NCBI RefSeq assembly: GCF_963576545.1
Contig: NC_083637.1
Span: 19,526,507-19,590,506 of the forward strand
DNA from: Limanda limanda
Taxonomy: Eukaryota; Chordata; Actinopteri; Pleuronectiformes; Pleuronectidae
DNA: 64,000 bases
Reading direction: 5' to 3'
Under the pieces are notes generated by a model. That model was not told the DNA's origin. It did not search any database and was given only the letters and a program-made list of their open reading frames with translations. Below, in pieces: positions 1-11,819 of this stretch. Every line of letters starts with the position of its first letter. Position 1 is the stretch's first letter. Both the position numbers and the translations under genes were made by a program.

Positions 1-2530
1 ACAAGAAATCAAAATCTAGCACACACTTGATTTTTGAAGTTGAGAGAGAATAGAGCTTGTCCATGTTTCTCTCATGAATAGACAGAAAGACTGGTGCTGC
101 AGTAGGTGGTAGGCTTAATGACCACAAGGTGCTCAGCCTGGAGCAGCCACTCATTCTGCTGTGTACGCTCTGAACAACCAGTGCAACAAAGGATGTGCAT
201 ATAGTGACCTGCGTTCAATAATACATCATAGTGACATCATTACTACATCTAGTGCTGCTTTCTCCTCAGCTACTGGACTGAATCATATCTCATCATCCAC
301 ACTAATCGGAAAAGCCAGGCATGATAAAGGACTGTATTCCATTAAAAAACTTTTTTCAAGCTCAAAACAATTATCATCCCTCCCAATCCATAAATGTGGT
401 TATTTTCTGTCTCATAATCCTAATAAGTTATGTTCTTATGTAATTAGTTTTCAAGCATTATCACATCTCCATCCGCTGCTCTCTGAGTGGATGGGAGTCA
501 TGAAGCAGGTTATGACGGGGTTCTGCTACGTTGCTTTGACTTAAAAGGTCATGTAATCTTTAAAAACAGAACAGGAAAATGCAGAGCCAGGAATGCAATG
601 CAGCTGACCAACAGAGTTTTTCATGCATGCAAATTACAATCTCTTAAAAATCCTGGTTCAATACCTTCAAACTTAGGGACTTTGAGTAAGAATAAAAAAC
701 ATATTAGTGAGCAGGCACACTGGGCCAGAATAAAAAATGTCTCTGACCATGCAGAACAGGAAAAACATTCAAATGCTGACATGGATTAGCTGTAATTAAA
801 CATAAACACATGAAAGACATTCCCAAGAACAAAACTGAAAAACATTTCAGTTATTTGAGTGTACAGCTGTTGCTTATCAGCCAACACAAAGAGCTCTTTT
901 AAGGCGGTTTGGTTCCAATGTGACTCAGCACTGGGCTGCCTGAGCTCAGAGATGGGGTTGGGGTCATTGATTTCTCTACTACTCTCCAAAATATACACAC
1001 AACAAGTTCTTCTTCTTCGAGCTGTATATTGAATTAAATAAAATAAAAAGATAATTGATAAAAACTCTGTTGTAGCTCATGTTGCAAAAAGGCGCGAGGG
1101 GACAAATTGTACCCCAAGTGAGAAAATGGAACACATTTTTAACTTTTGTCAACATGTCTACAAAGACGTAAACTGTGAGATAAACAATGGGTTAAGTCAA
1201 AGAAACTCCCTTAGACAACTCTTGTAAGTTCAGCGTTGTGTTCACAACTTCTGCTCTCAGGAGATAGAAGCAAACTGATTGCTTCTCTGGCAGGGAGCCC
1301 TGAGGAGACAGCTAACCACGTGGCAGAGCTCACACTGCTACACCTGGTCTGCTCCTAACATCCCCCACACCGAGCTGACGTCAACAGGGTAAGCCTTTGA
1401 TTAACAAAACAACAACTTATAATGTCATGCATACTTTTTTAACAAATGTGAGAGGCAAACACTAAATTATTAACATTTATTAACATTTTACTATGTTAAT
1501 GTTTACAATCTTAGCAACAGAACATACGGTGAAAATGTACCTCAGATTGCTGGGTCTATTGTGTTTGCTATTGTTGAATGTTTATGAGTCTGGTAGATGA
1601 ATGCTTTTACATACTGATGATGTATTATTTCTTACTGAGTTTTATTCCCTTTATTATGCTGAAATTAATATTTGTATGATATTTGTGCAAATAATCCCAA
1701 ATAATCATAATTTAAACTAAAAAGCGGGCACCATCTACATTAGTCAAGCAACAAAAACATAATTGCATCAATGTTCAAAATCATTTAATCTTTTAGGAAT
1801 ATTTTTATGCAGAAAAAACCCAATAGTCTTTGCTTACTCAAACTGCTGATGAATAATATCTGTAGTGTCAATATTCCAATATCTTTTAACATGTATATAA
1901 TCGAGTTACATGACTGGATAAGCAAATATTAATCCTCCTCAAATTCGGCCAAGTAAAATACAGTTTGGCCAAGTTCACGTCTATCTTTGTGACTGGGCCT
2001 CTGAGTGTGAACCCCTCGGCCCCGGTCTCCTCCCTGGCTCTCAAGTGACCCACAAGCTCTGTGTCTGGACTATTCCAGGAATGCATGTCACTAAGTGAGG
2101 CATAATCACAGGAGATATCTGCAGCTTATAACAGCTTGTTCATCAAAGAACATTTGTTTCTGAGCCTCTTCGGGGGCACAAGTGTGAGATGTTATGGATA
2201 TGATATGTGGAGATTTTGTTCAGAATGGATACGATATGTTAAATAAGCATGCCACGTATGCCTGGAATCAGTTTTTGTTGCTGACCTCACACCACTCAGC
2301 TCACAACTATTACTGGGGCAGTGTCATTGTAAAAAGTTATCGACTTCATTATAATACTTGATCTCTCTGTTTGTCAAAAACAATTAAAATGGCAAAGCTT
2401 TCATTCATTCTTAGGCTGACAGAGTGATACATCACTCAAATTAAATGATCATTTACAGACAGTTTTTAGAATGTGAAAGAAGATGATTACAATTCTTTAG
2501 AAGTAATTACATTTCTTATGAACTACTCAC
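1..2530 (-). other. myh10: myh10 intron downstream of first coding exon
   Basis: This stretch lies downstream of the first myh10 coding exon on the minus strand, so it is the start of the next intron; the following exon is beyond the left edge. I see AT-rich sequence with short open frames that lack splice signals or family similarity. No repeat family was recognised in it. Confidence 0.7.
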
Positions 2531-2880
2531 GTAAATGAGGCCAGAATAGTAGCGGTCTTTGAGGTTGTGAAGCACAGATGCCTCATTCAGGCAGGTGAGT
2601 TCGGCCATGTCCTCCACTTTGCTGAACTTTGGTGGGTTCATCTTCTGGATGTCATCCTTGTTGACCACTGCCTTCTTCCCATTCTCGGCCAATTCCACCA
2701 CCACCTCATCCCCACGCTCCTCGCGAATGCTCGCGCCCTCGAAGCCGTGACGTTCTGAGGGGATCCATACTAGTCTCTTGGCAGTCCAGTCGGCCTGAGC
2801 GGCCGGGTTGTAGACCACGGCGCGGTCCACGAAGAGGTACCGCTCCGGGTCCTCCTGCCCACTCCTCTGTGACATCGCTG
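2531..2880 (-). CDS. myh10: Non-muscle myosin heavy chain IIB, first coding exon
   Basis: This exon encodes residues 1-115 of a class II non-muscle myosin heavy chain, the actin-based motor of cytokinesis and cell contractility. ATG is at 2875-2873 (complement). The peptide opens [18 protein letters not shown] and continues through the SH3-like N-terminal domain (about residues 30-80) to the conserved stretch [16 protein letters not shown] and ends at DRYYSGLIY, where vertebrate non-muscle myosin genes have an exon boundary. The donor GTGAGT follows directly (complement of 2525-2530), phase 0. The acceptor is a pyrimidine-rich tract ending CAG at 2883-2881, leaving a short 5' UTR piece. The start '[15 protein letters not shown]' and 'ERHGFE' match MYH10 rather than MYH9, which begins with a shorter AADKYLYVD-type sequence. 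The motor catalytic part (P-loop, switches) lies off the left edge. Confidence 0.95.
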
Positions 2881-5800
2881 CTGGGAACCAGAGACAAAAC
2901 ACACTTGGCTACCTGTAGTGAGGAGAGAAAAAAGAAGCTACATTTACAATTCATGCAGCTGACTAATGTAAAGCAGTTCACCCTGTAGGGAAAAGATGAA
3001 GTCGTCTGACTGACTGTTGTGCTAAAGCGGGTTTGAAACTAATTGTATCAAACAGTACAAATGGACTATCTGCAACAACCCCAGACTCAGATGTATTTAC
3101 GCTTTTGCCGGCTTTTGCCCACAGCACACTACCGTATATGGCAAAGATTTGTGAAGATTGAAGGAGATTATTGCTGCAATTGCAAAATCATGTGCAAAGA
3201 TGTGGCCTCAATGTACATGGTCAAGATTTAGGGGATTTGGCGGTGACAGAATCCACCAAGTACACAATACCAAGCCAAAATTAAAAGTAAAATTAAATGT
3301 GCCTTTCATTCTGGCTATTTCATAGAAACTATTTATTTACTGATTTACAGGAAATGTATGATATTTGGATATGAAGGGACTCAAGAAACATCACACAGCC
3401 CTAAAATCTGTTATAGCTAAATCTCTGATGGTTGAGGGGCTGGGTGGCAGGAGAATAACTGACACTTTGAGTAAGACTGTTTATTCAACAAAGCTGTGAC
3501 CAATAGAGCTGAAAGTTGAAGCCGGCAGTTAAGTGCTTACATGATGATGCAGCTACTCTAATGGCTGTTTAATGCTCGAGAATGCATTTTTGGTCTCAAT
3601 AGCTAATGCCATTGTTTCCATGTTTGACTGACAATTATTATTGTATCACTGAGGAAATATTAGGGTTAGGGCATGTCTGATTGACTGATGGTGGCTCTGT
3701 TTATTACAGTCGGCTGCGGCTGCTGCTTCAATAGAAAAAGTGAATTATGTTTATTCTGTCTCGTGGTTGTGTTTATTTGCTGCCTGTGTTTGGTCCACAC
3801 TAGTGACACACCAGATGTAGACTGCAGGTACAAGCCGGTGCCTATTTCTGGCAGCATTCTCCTCCCCTTCCACTTCCAACTAGCTACAGTCTTCTGTAGT
3901 GCAGCCTCAGAGCTAGAAACTTACAAGCTATAAATGGCAGGTATGGACTTAGATTCAGATTGTGCAATACATACTACTTTTACTGTTTTTAGTCATGTTT
4001 TCTCTGCAGGGAAGTAGCCATTTCAATGACAGTGCTTGTCTCCTTCCCACATGCGAATGTTCCAGCTAAATAAGTCCCTCTTGACAACACTACATTGAAG
4101 CAGCACTGTCACTGCATCCAGGGCTTAGTGCTGCCCAAGATGAATGTGTTTACCTTCAAGAAATAAAAAGTCAGACAAGCCACTTCATACACAGGGTTTT
4201 CGAGATGGCAGACAACTTCAAATCCCCAGACACAGTTTTTCAGGCGCACCACCGCTGCACCCTAGGCTCAGTGCTGCTCAAGATAATTCTAATTGCTCCA
4301 AAGATGCTAACAAACCACAGTATTTCCTCCTTTTGGTACAAAAATAACGTGAGCAAACGTATCTCCATAGATATATTTGCACGAAAAAGGCCCACACAGA
4401 CTGGTGTGCAAGTGTCAGGCCTTTACACCCCCATCCCTGTGCATAACCACTGCCCACATACATAACATCACCATCTGAGCCTCTGCAAAAACCCTGACTA
4501 TGTTGCGTAATAAAAATGAGAGAGGAATCTGCTTCATAAACAACAATCTATTTACCATGACACATAACTTTGGACTTAAATACCAAATGATGTGATTAAA
4601 GCTGCAATAACTATCAATACCTAATTGACAGAACATGTTTTCTTCTCTAACAGTCAACTTTCATTCATGTGAGTCGAATGAATGATTTACACAATTAAAA
4701 TATCATGAATAATCATCACACATATGCAATAATTGACATTGAAAGTCCTGCTTAAAAACACCTTATTATTAAGAAGGATCATGAAAATCACTGTTGCAGT
4801 TGAAGATGGGTTCTTGGGTTTAAGGAACCAGTAGGTGGCATTTTCCAGTATGTCCTTGCACGTTAGAGACAATTAATCTCAACTAATTTATCATGGAAAG
4901 TTAAGATTCAGCAGATTCTACTTTTCTCCAGACCTACGTGTAGCACAAGATGAATGGCGAATGCATACATGTTTGCGGAGGACTCAATGACGCCATCAAT
5001 AATACAAGTCAAAGGCATCTGGACGCAGACACAATGGGATAACTTAGTGAAACTTGGCACTTGCTGCCCTCAACAGCTGATGCACAGACACGTTTGACAG
5101 AGAGCGCCACTCCAGCCTCCTCACAACCAATCACACATAGTTATTATTAGTTAACAACAACCTCAGCTGATTATTGTCCACGTATATTTCACCTACAACC
5201 GGGTGCCGTGCTTAAAGCAGGCGCGGGTGAGACGTGAATCTGGGTCAGGTCACGGGATGGGGGAGTCAGTGTGGCTGCCGTGTCACTGCATCCCCTGACT
5301 CTGAGCCGGGAAACACACACTCTCCAGCCTTCATTCGACCGCAGACCAATGTGTTTATACGCCACACCGCACCCCCCAGTCGGGATGGTAGCATTAGGTG
5401 TAACAAAAAGCCAGTCGTGGACTGATAAACCCCCGGCCAGGCCAAAGAGCCGCAGCGGCCACGTTAGCTTGCTAGCCTTAGCTCAAAGTTGGCGTGCTGT
5501 GCTTTCTCATCCCACCCGCTCGAAAGCGATGCCCGCAGGGATCCAGCACCGAGCGGCCAGCGGAGCAACACCCTGGAGATCCACTCCCGGGCTTCGGTTA
5601 CTCTGAGCCATCACAGTTTAAGAAATGTAATCAGAGGGGTCTGGTTCTGATGGGAGTCCCCCAGCCTCCTCAGCCCCATCATGGGTGTGGGTGGACCCGA
5701 GGCGCCTGGCTGGGGATAGCGGCAGGCGGACAATGACCACACCGTCTCCCAGCAGCCGCTTCCACGTCCAACTTCAAAAACACCGCGACACAAACAGCAA

Positions 5801-5994
5801 CACACCGTACATCACAACACGGCTAATGGGAGCGGGGCAGGGGTCCCGCGGCGCCGGCTAACATTAGCAGAAGCAGACGGTCCTCCATCATTGTAAAGTC
5901 ACGGCACAATAATCCGCTAGCCGACGTTAACGGTCACCGTTGCTAACCACCGCACTCTGAGCGGAGGGCCGGCCCGGGCCTTCCCGCTGCACTC
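2881..5994 (-). other. myh10: myh10 intron 1
   Basis: This is the intron between the 5' UTR exon and the first coding exon of myh10, bounded by GTGAGT at the UTR exon and CAG at the coding exon. It is mostly unique AT-rich sequence. A CTCF-like motif (CCAGTAGGTGGCA) lies at 4828-4840. From about 5200 to the right it turns GC-rich and merges with the promoter CpG island. Open frames here lack splice signals and I do not regard them as genes. Confidence 0.6.
4828..4840 (+). promoter_or_regulatory. CTCF-like motif
   Basis: CCAGTAGGTGGCA fits the vertebrate CTCF core CCASYAGRKGGCR at every position. Occupancy cannot be judged from sequence. It lies in myh10 intron 1, about 1.2 kb downstream of the UTR exon. 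Confidence 0.4.
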
Positions 5995-6255
5995 ACCGCA
6001 CACCGGGGGAGAAGAAGCCGGGTCCCGGGGGTGAACAGTGTCCAGTAGGTGAAGGTAGCAGAGTCAGTGGGTCCGCTCTCTCATCAGTGGTACTCCCTCA
6101 CCATCACACTCTCAACCGAACTCCTGCCGGTCACACACGGAGCTGCGCCGCACCGCCTCACTCCCTCCGCTCTCTGGGTGGGATCGTGCACGCCCACCCG
6201 CCAAATCTAAACTTCTATTGGCTGTGGAGGGTGACGCCTCGTCGTGATTGGTCGA
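5380..6255 (-). promoter_or_regulatory. myh10: myh10 CpG-island promoter with two CCAAT boxes
   Basis: The region is rich in CpG dinucleotides compared with the AT-rich flanks. Two ATTGG strings (complement CCAAT) lie at 6217-6221 and 6247-6251, in the orientation expected for transcription toward lower coordinates. No TATA box is apparent. The arrangement fits a housekeeping-type promoter for the minus-strand myosin gene. The island ends abruptly where the CTG-rich minisatellite starts. Confidence 0.6.
5995..6160 (-). other. myh10: myh10 5' UTR exon (approximate 5' limit)
   Basis: On the minus strand a strong donor, GCG|GTGAGTGCAG, occurs with the GT at 5996-5995, so an exon ends at 5997. 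No in-frame myosin start is present in it, consistent with a non-coding first exon as in vertebrate myosin II genes, whose ATG lies in the second exon. The 5' limit is a guess from the CCAAT boxes located 60-90 bp further upstream. The exon is GC-rich and inside a CpG island. Confidence 0.55.
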
Positions 6256-6297
6256 ACAACTATTTCCATCCCTAAACTTCAGGAAGATACCGACACC

Positions 6298-7197
6298 TGC
6301 AGCCGTTGCTTGGAGCTGCTGCTGCTGCATGGAGCTGCTGTTGCATGGAGCTGAATAAGGCTGCTGCTGCTGCTGCCATAGATATATCTGTGGCTGCTGC
6401 TGCATGAAGCTGCTGTTCCATGGAGCTGCTGCTGCTGCATGGAGCTGCTGCTGCTGCATGGAGCTGCTAATGCTGCTGCTGCTGCTGTATGGAGCTGCTG
6501 CTGCTGCATGGAGCTGCTGCTGCATGGAGCTGCTGCTGCTGCATGAAGCTGCTGTTGCATGGAGCTGCTGCTGTATGGAGCTGCTGCTGCTGCATGGAGC
6601 TGCTGCTGTATGGAGCTGCTGCTGCTGCATGGAGCTGCTGCTGCATGGAGCTGCTGCTGTATGGAGCTGCTGCTGCTGCATGGAGCTGCTGTTGCATGGA
6701 GATGCTGCTGCTGCATGGAGCTGCTAATGCTGCTGCTGCTGCATGGAGCTGCTGTTGCATGAAGCTGCTGCTGTATGGAGCTGCTGCTGTATGGAGCTGC
6801 TGCTGCTGCATGGAGCTGCTGTTGCATGGAGCTGCTGCTGTATGGAGCTGCTGCTGCATGGAGCTGCTGCTGCTGCATGGAGCTGCTAATGCTGCTGCTG
6901 CTGCATGGAGCTGCTGTTGCATGGAGCTGCTGCTGTATGGAGCTGCTGCTGCATGGAGCTGCTGCTGCTGCATGGAGCTGCTGTTGCATGGAGCTGCTGC
7001 TGTATGGAGCTGCTGCTGCATGGAGCTGCTGCTGCTGCATGGAGCTGCTAATGCTGCTGCTGCTGCATGGAGCTGCTGCTGCATGGAGCTGCTGCTGCTG
7101 CATGGAGCTGCTAATGCTGCTGCTGCATGGAGCTGCTAATGCTGCTGCTACTGCATGGAGCTGCTGCTGCTGCTGCATGGAGCTGCTGCATGGAGCT
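6298..7197. repeat. CTG/CATGGAG compound minisatellite (~900 bp)
   Basis: The region is built almost wholly from GGAGCTGCTG...CATG units of 16, 19 or 28 bp, such as CATGGAGCTGCTGCTG, with variants containing TTG, TAT or CTAATG. All three lengths equal 1 modulo 3, so the reading frame rotates from unit to unit and long open frames appear on both strands (Met-Glu-Leu-Leu / Gly-Ala-Ala / Trp-Ser-Cys on plus; poly-Gln, poly-Ala and poly-Ser on minus). These are a consequence of the repeat and I do not call them genes. A higher-order period is visible: the variant CTGCTAATG recurs at 6721, 6883 and 7045, exactly 162 bp apart. It lies immediately upstream of the myh10 promoter. Confidence 0.9.
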
Positions 7198-7348
7198 GGT
7201 TTCACCAAGAAGCTTCTATTGTATTATATATCTATAACGGTATTTCCATTAATCGATTCCACAGACACATGTGGTATAAGAAATCAATTAAACGAGTTAC
7301 AATATCCACATAAATTACTTTACTGTCATCCGTAAATCAAATTGTATG

Positions 7349-7504
7349 TGTACAGCCCATATTCACAAATCACAATTAGTCAACATCTTCTGTCCTTAAT
7401 CTCAACAAGAGTAAAGAAAAACTACAAAAAAAAAGGAAACCTCAGAGAGAGCCACATGTGAGGGATCCCTCTCCCAGGACAAACAGAAGTGCAACTGAGA
7501 ACAT
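7349..7504 (-). mobile_element. LINE 3'-tail fragment (L2/Rex-like)
   Basis: This is a reverse-complement copy of a sequence also present at about 49850-50020: the shared words are AGGGATCCCTC, CACATGTG, the segment around TTACTCTTGTTGAG, and AAGGACAGAAGATGT. Such tails end many teleost L2-type retrotransposons. The copy is short and carries no coding part. Confidence 0.65.
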
Positions 7505-8057
7505 CAGCAAATTCACGGTATTTACAACATTGATTAGAAGCTCATCTTTTTTGCCATATCGCATTTGAGCTTAGCAAATATTTTTCATTTGAATAATATA
7601 GAATAGAAAAGCAAGCCTTTATTATATTGTTCAACAAAAGCACACAATGAAATTGGGAGGGCTACAGCTGAACAGTGCAAAGAGAAACAAACAAAACTAT
7701 ACAAAAGAATATAGCACTCAATAATAGGCAGTGTAATTCAAAATATGTTGTAGTGATTGCAAAATGTTATATCGTTCTTCTTTTACAGTCAAAATATATA
7801 AGAATAAGAAGTATGTGACTCTGAAAATAAACAGATCAGCAGATACAGGAGCATTTGTTTAATTTAACGAGCTGAATATCAGGAATCTAACATATATCCT
7901 TCCAATATAAAAATACTATTGTCATGGTTACAACTGTGTCCTTCCTGTTTATGTTTTCCCTTTGAACAATCAAAATATTTTGCTGTGCATAAATGGTGCC
8001 CTCTTTTGGGTAAAGACAGACATGACTACCGACAACATGCAGGCCAGGAAAATAATA

Positions 8058-8374
8058 ACTGGTGATTATCATATCGCTCCCTTCACTGGCTACAAGTGAC
8101 TGCCCGCATCCGGTTCAAAACATTAGTACTTGCGTACCATGCTGTGAACAGATCAGGTCCAGTCTACATCCAGGACATGGTCAAACGTTACACCCCAGCA
8201 CGTTCACTCCGCTCTGCTTTGGCCAATCGGCTCATTGCTCCCTCACTGCGAGCTAAACACTCACGACTGTTTGTTGTCCTGGCTCCTAAATGGTGGAATG
8301 AGCTCCCCATCGACATCCGAATGTCAGAAAGTTTACAAATCTTTCGCCGCAAACTAAAAACATACCTCTTCTGA
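8058..8374 (+). mobile_element. LINE reverse transcriptase C-terminal fragment
   Basis: The frame encodes SLHWLQVTARIRFKTLVL, then RSGPVYIQDMV, then LAPKWWNELPIDIR and ends LQIFRRKLKTYLF followed by a stop. This is the typical C-terminal end of L2/Rex-like non-LTR retrotransposon ORF2 in fish ('LHWLPV..RI.FK', 'P..WN.LP..IR', 'F...LKT.LF'). Only about 100 residues remain; the reverse transcriptase core and the endonuclease are missing upstream, as expected of a 5'-truncated insertion. Confidence 0.8.
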
Positions 8375-8523
8375 CTTTACCTTGAATAAAAAAAATACTA
8401 ACAGTTTTTGAAACTTACAATTGAGTAGCACTTAAATGGCAGGAGAACGATCACTCTACCCCCTAGGCCACACCACCTGCCCATTCCCATGAGAAACTAA
8501 GCACAAGAAGAAGATGGAAAAAT

Positions 8524-8580
8524 TAGATAGATAGATAGATAGATAGATGGATACTTTATTAATCCTGAGGGAAATTCAGA
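8524..8580 (+). repeat. (GATA)n microsatellite with dispersed-repeat tail
   Basis: Seven GATA/GATG units are followed by ATACTTTATTAATCCTGAGG and GAAATTCA, a junction seen commonly in fish genomes at the end of retroposon copies. The GATA run probably grew from the end of such a copy. Confidence 0.7.
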
Positions 8581-8599
8581 TAATCCAGTAGCTTATACA

Positions 8600-9170
8600 G
8601 TCAACACTTAAACACCACACTGACATACATACAAAAATAACATACGGAGAACATATTTACAGATACAATATTATTGTGTGTATTCCTAGTTTTAAAGTTG
8701 TATTTATATCTTGTTGTGTATGCACAAATCGTCCATATAACTTTATAACAAAGCATCTTGCAAATTGTAAAAAAAGCCGTGATTACCTTGACAGACAAAC
8801 ATCGCTGATTACAGCACACCCATTCATTACTGCTTAGTTCCTCTCCTAAGGTTTGACTTTTGTGTCAATGTTATGTTGATTTTTGGAATGTATACATTAT
8901 ATATTTTCGTGCTTAGTGAGAGAAAAGTTTTGTTGTTGCTATTATTGAAGAGTGATTTTCAAAACAGATAGACTTGGGACTATGGACCCCAAAAGGGAGG
9001 ATAATATTGGGGTTAGTTTGATCTCTGAATGAATGATGTTGTGTAACTGGTTGACTTGGCTTTAATATCTAGCTAAACATTCATCAATGTCCAAGCCAAA
9101 AGAACATGTAATTATACACACGATTTCCAGGAAACACACAATATGAGAATTTCCCCATAAGGACGAACAT

Positions 9171-9241
<71 letters not shown>

Positions 9242-11630
9242 CACCAGACACACATGCCATCATTGGTAACTGGAGGTGTTTGTCTAGGTTTATAAATACG
9301 GATACGGATGTTGTAATAAACCAGATTCCCCTTGCACTTAGATTCTGCCTCTGGGTGTTCTTCACAAAGAAATAGACTACAACGGTTTGTCATTTTGGTT
9401 GGGTTACACATTCAGTGCAGGACTATTATTTACTCAGATATGAGCACAAGGGATGTGTGGAGTTTTTATTCTTGGTTTAATTATGTCCTTGAAAGCATAA
9501 CATATTCACTCTGGAATATTCCGAACACTATTTAAGTATTTTCAAATGAACAAGACATTTAAAAGGAGCTAACGTCTAAAATGCACTTATTCTAACTGGT
9601 CACCAGATGGACCCAGAGTCCCACTGATCCTGAAGTGCACCACTGAAGAAAGTACAGAGTTCAGATCCTTTACTTCGGTAAAATTACTAATAATAACACA
9701 GAAAAAAACAATCATTACTCAAATACTGTTGCACAAACAGTCCTGCAATGGAAATATACATTTTTAACTTTACCTTAATGTTGGAATACTGTTCCTGTGA
9801 CAACTGAACGATTAAGTATTTAATTATTATTATTTATAAAACAATATATAAGAAAGATTTACCGTATTTTGCTGGTTTCGGTGGAGCTATTTCTAAAATT
9901 CTGCTTTTCATTATGTAGCAATCTGCTAATCATTTTCTTGATGAAGTGTTTGATTGATTTTTAAAAATTTTTGAACATTTCAATAAATGCCCATCATAAT
10001 TACAGGTACAATTTTACCATAAGGGAGTTTGTTTCATTGTATTGGTGATTTTGACAGTTATTGACTAATCTTGTAATGTAACTTAACCAAACATCATTAC
10101 AAAGAGACAACTTTTTAGCTGGAAAAATTAAAAGAGCAAATTTCTGAATATGGTATAAACCTCCAACCATGGTTAATATCAGCTTTCATATCATATTCAA
10201 TATTGTGCCATTTCACTGTATACATGCCTCCAAATATCTGACTGAATTCCCTCAAGTTAAGTGATTTACAGCAGACACTAGAGGGCAGCAACAGTAAAAC
10301 TCTGCTAACCTTCAGCTTGACAAAGATTCAGCTAAGGTTAGAATTCCCACGTACATCATGATGATACACTGTTGTGTATGTTGAACAGTAAACATTTAAC
10401 TCATATTGTTCATGACAGACGCATACGTGTCATGTAATTGTTTGAACTCTTTTTTTTTAACCCCATTTATCCTCTTTTTCAGTGTGCATTAACTTCATAA
10501 GAGCACCAGTCATACACTGTCACACAGATTCATCAGTCATAACTAGTGGCCTGAGCATATTTCTATCTAGATTTCAAGTCGCATACTGAGCACTGACACA
10601 ACTCGAGTGACAGATGCACAATGTCTGAGTGAGTTACTTCATCTTGCCTTGACGAGTGACAGAGTGACACCCTGTGTGGCGTAGAAATGTGCCATTTTGC
10701 GAAATGCTGTGACAGCTCCATCCCTCAATTGTTGGCTTCTCCAGTCGCCTCTGTGGCATAATAGACCTGTCATCAGCACCGTCCTCCACAATCCCTCTCC
10801 TGCTATTGTCTAGACAGCAGTTTATCAAACATCTCTATCTTTTTCTCTTTTTTTTGGGAAACACAGATAAGGAATGTCAAATGTGGCGTTTTCAATACCA
10901 CTATGACAGATTAGATAGAGATAAATGTTTGACCTCCTTGGGCACTATTCTTTCTGCACAGGTATAGATTGATGTTCTGTGTTGGTAAATCTCCATCTCA
11001 ATGAGTAATACTGTCAATCAAGGTTAAACATATATATTTTCATCATTGAATTGAAATAGATTTTTCAGGTTTCAATACAGTTCATCTTACCTGAAGTATT
11101 AAAGTAATGTCTCGTGATATTCTCTGTTATTCTGTCCTGATTTTGCAACAAAGCATTTCTCCTATGACTTATTCAGCAGCTACCACTGAGGGGGACATTT
11201 TAGCTGTCCGTAGAGAGTTTATATTGCTCTTTGTGGTTATTTCATACATTGCTTATTTTAAATGTATTCTAACATTCCTGTCAGTATCAAGCAGGTAATG
11301 CTACATTGTCTAAAGAAAATACAAGTTAATTGAAAAAAAAAAAAAACAAATACAAATAATCCCAATAGCTCAAAAAAGTACACATTACAGTACTTTCTGT
11401 CTGTGGAGAGAAATGTTTAGGCAACTTCCCTGGACTCATGACCTCAGTATTTCTAAAATTCTGGGTGCTGCCTCTCATTTGAAATTAACGGTTTAGAATT
11501 TGATCTTTTGCAGCCACTGTATGTTTTTTTAGATTATGGGTTAAATTGAAGATTAAAAATATGAAGACATGCTGTGTTTATGTATCAGCCAGTGCACTGA
11601 CGGTAACAACATTTTAATCTATTTCCTCTT
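8600..11630. other. Intergenic stretch, mostly unique
   Basis: This is AT-rich sequence between the LINE debris and a candidate exon at 11640. It contains a (CA)n tract at 9172-9244 and a near-consensus CTCF motif at 10275-10289 (ACACTAGAGGGCAGC, one mismatch at the first base). I see no gene in it. Confidence 0.5.
9172..9244. repeat. (CA)n microsatellite
   Basis: About 36 CA dinucleotides with one AAAC interruption near 9225. Confidence 0.95.
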
Positions 11631-11639
11631 CTGCCTCAG

Positions 11640-11817
11640 GTCACTCTCAGCATGCAACTTAACCTGCGTGCTGTCGGCTACAATGTCCACAGTGAGTTTG
11701 TGGCGAAACAGAACCTCCTCATTGTGTCTGACTGTGTCACTGTCTCTCAAACCAGGAGCCTGTGTGTCTCTTATTGGAGCTTGTGCCCTCTGATCATGGC
11801 ACCAGGTTACATGTAAT
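11640..11817 (+). other. Possible exon, unrecognised
   Basis: A very strong acceptor (TCTATTTCCTCTTCTGCCTCAG, ending 11639) precedes an open frame that starts VTLSMQLNLRAVGYNVH and could either stop at TAA 11815-11817 or splice at ACA|GTGAGT after 11691. Third positions are GC-rich compared with the neighbourhood. The opposite strand is also open, so coding is not proven, and I recognise no family. No partner exon could be tied to it. It lies between myh10 and cygb2. Confidence 0.2.
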
Positions 11818-11819
11818 GC

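Noticed and set aside
161..544. 127-codon open frame near the left edge
   Set aside because: It lies inside the myh10 intron, shows no protein family features and has no exon boundaries in phase.
6112..7335. Long open frames with poly-Gln, poly-Ala, poly-Ser or poly-Leu/Cys on both strands
   Set aside because: They arise from the CTG/CATGGAG minisatellite, whose unit lengths rotate the frame; no splice signals or family similarity support a protein.
9062..9411. Cys/Val-rich frames on the minus strand
   Set aside because: They are translations of the (CA)n microsatellite.
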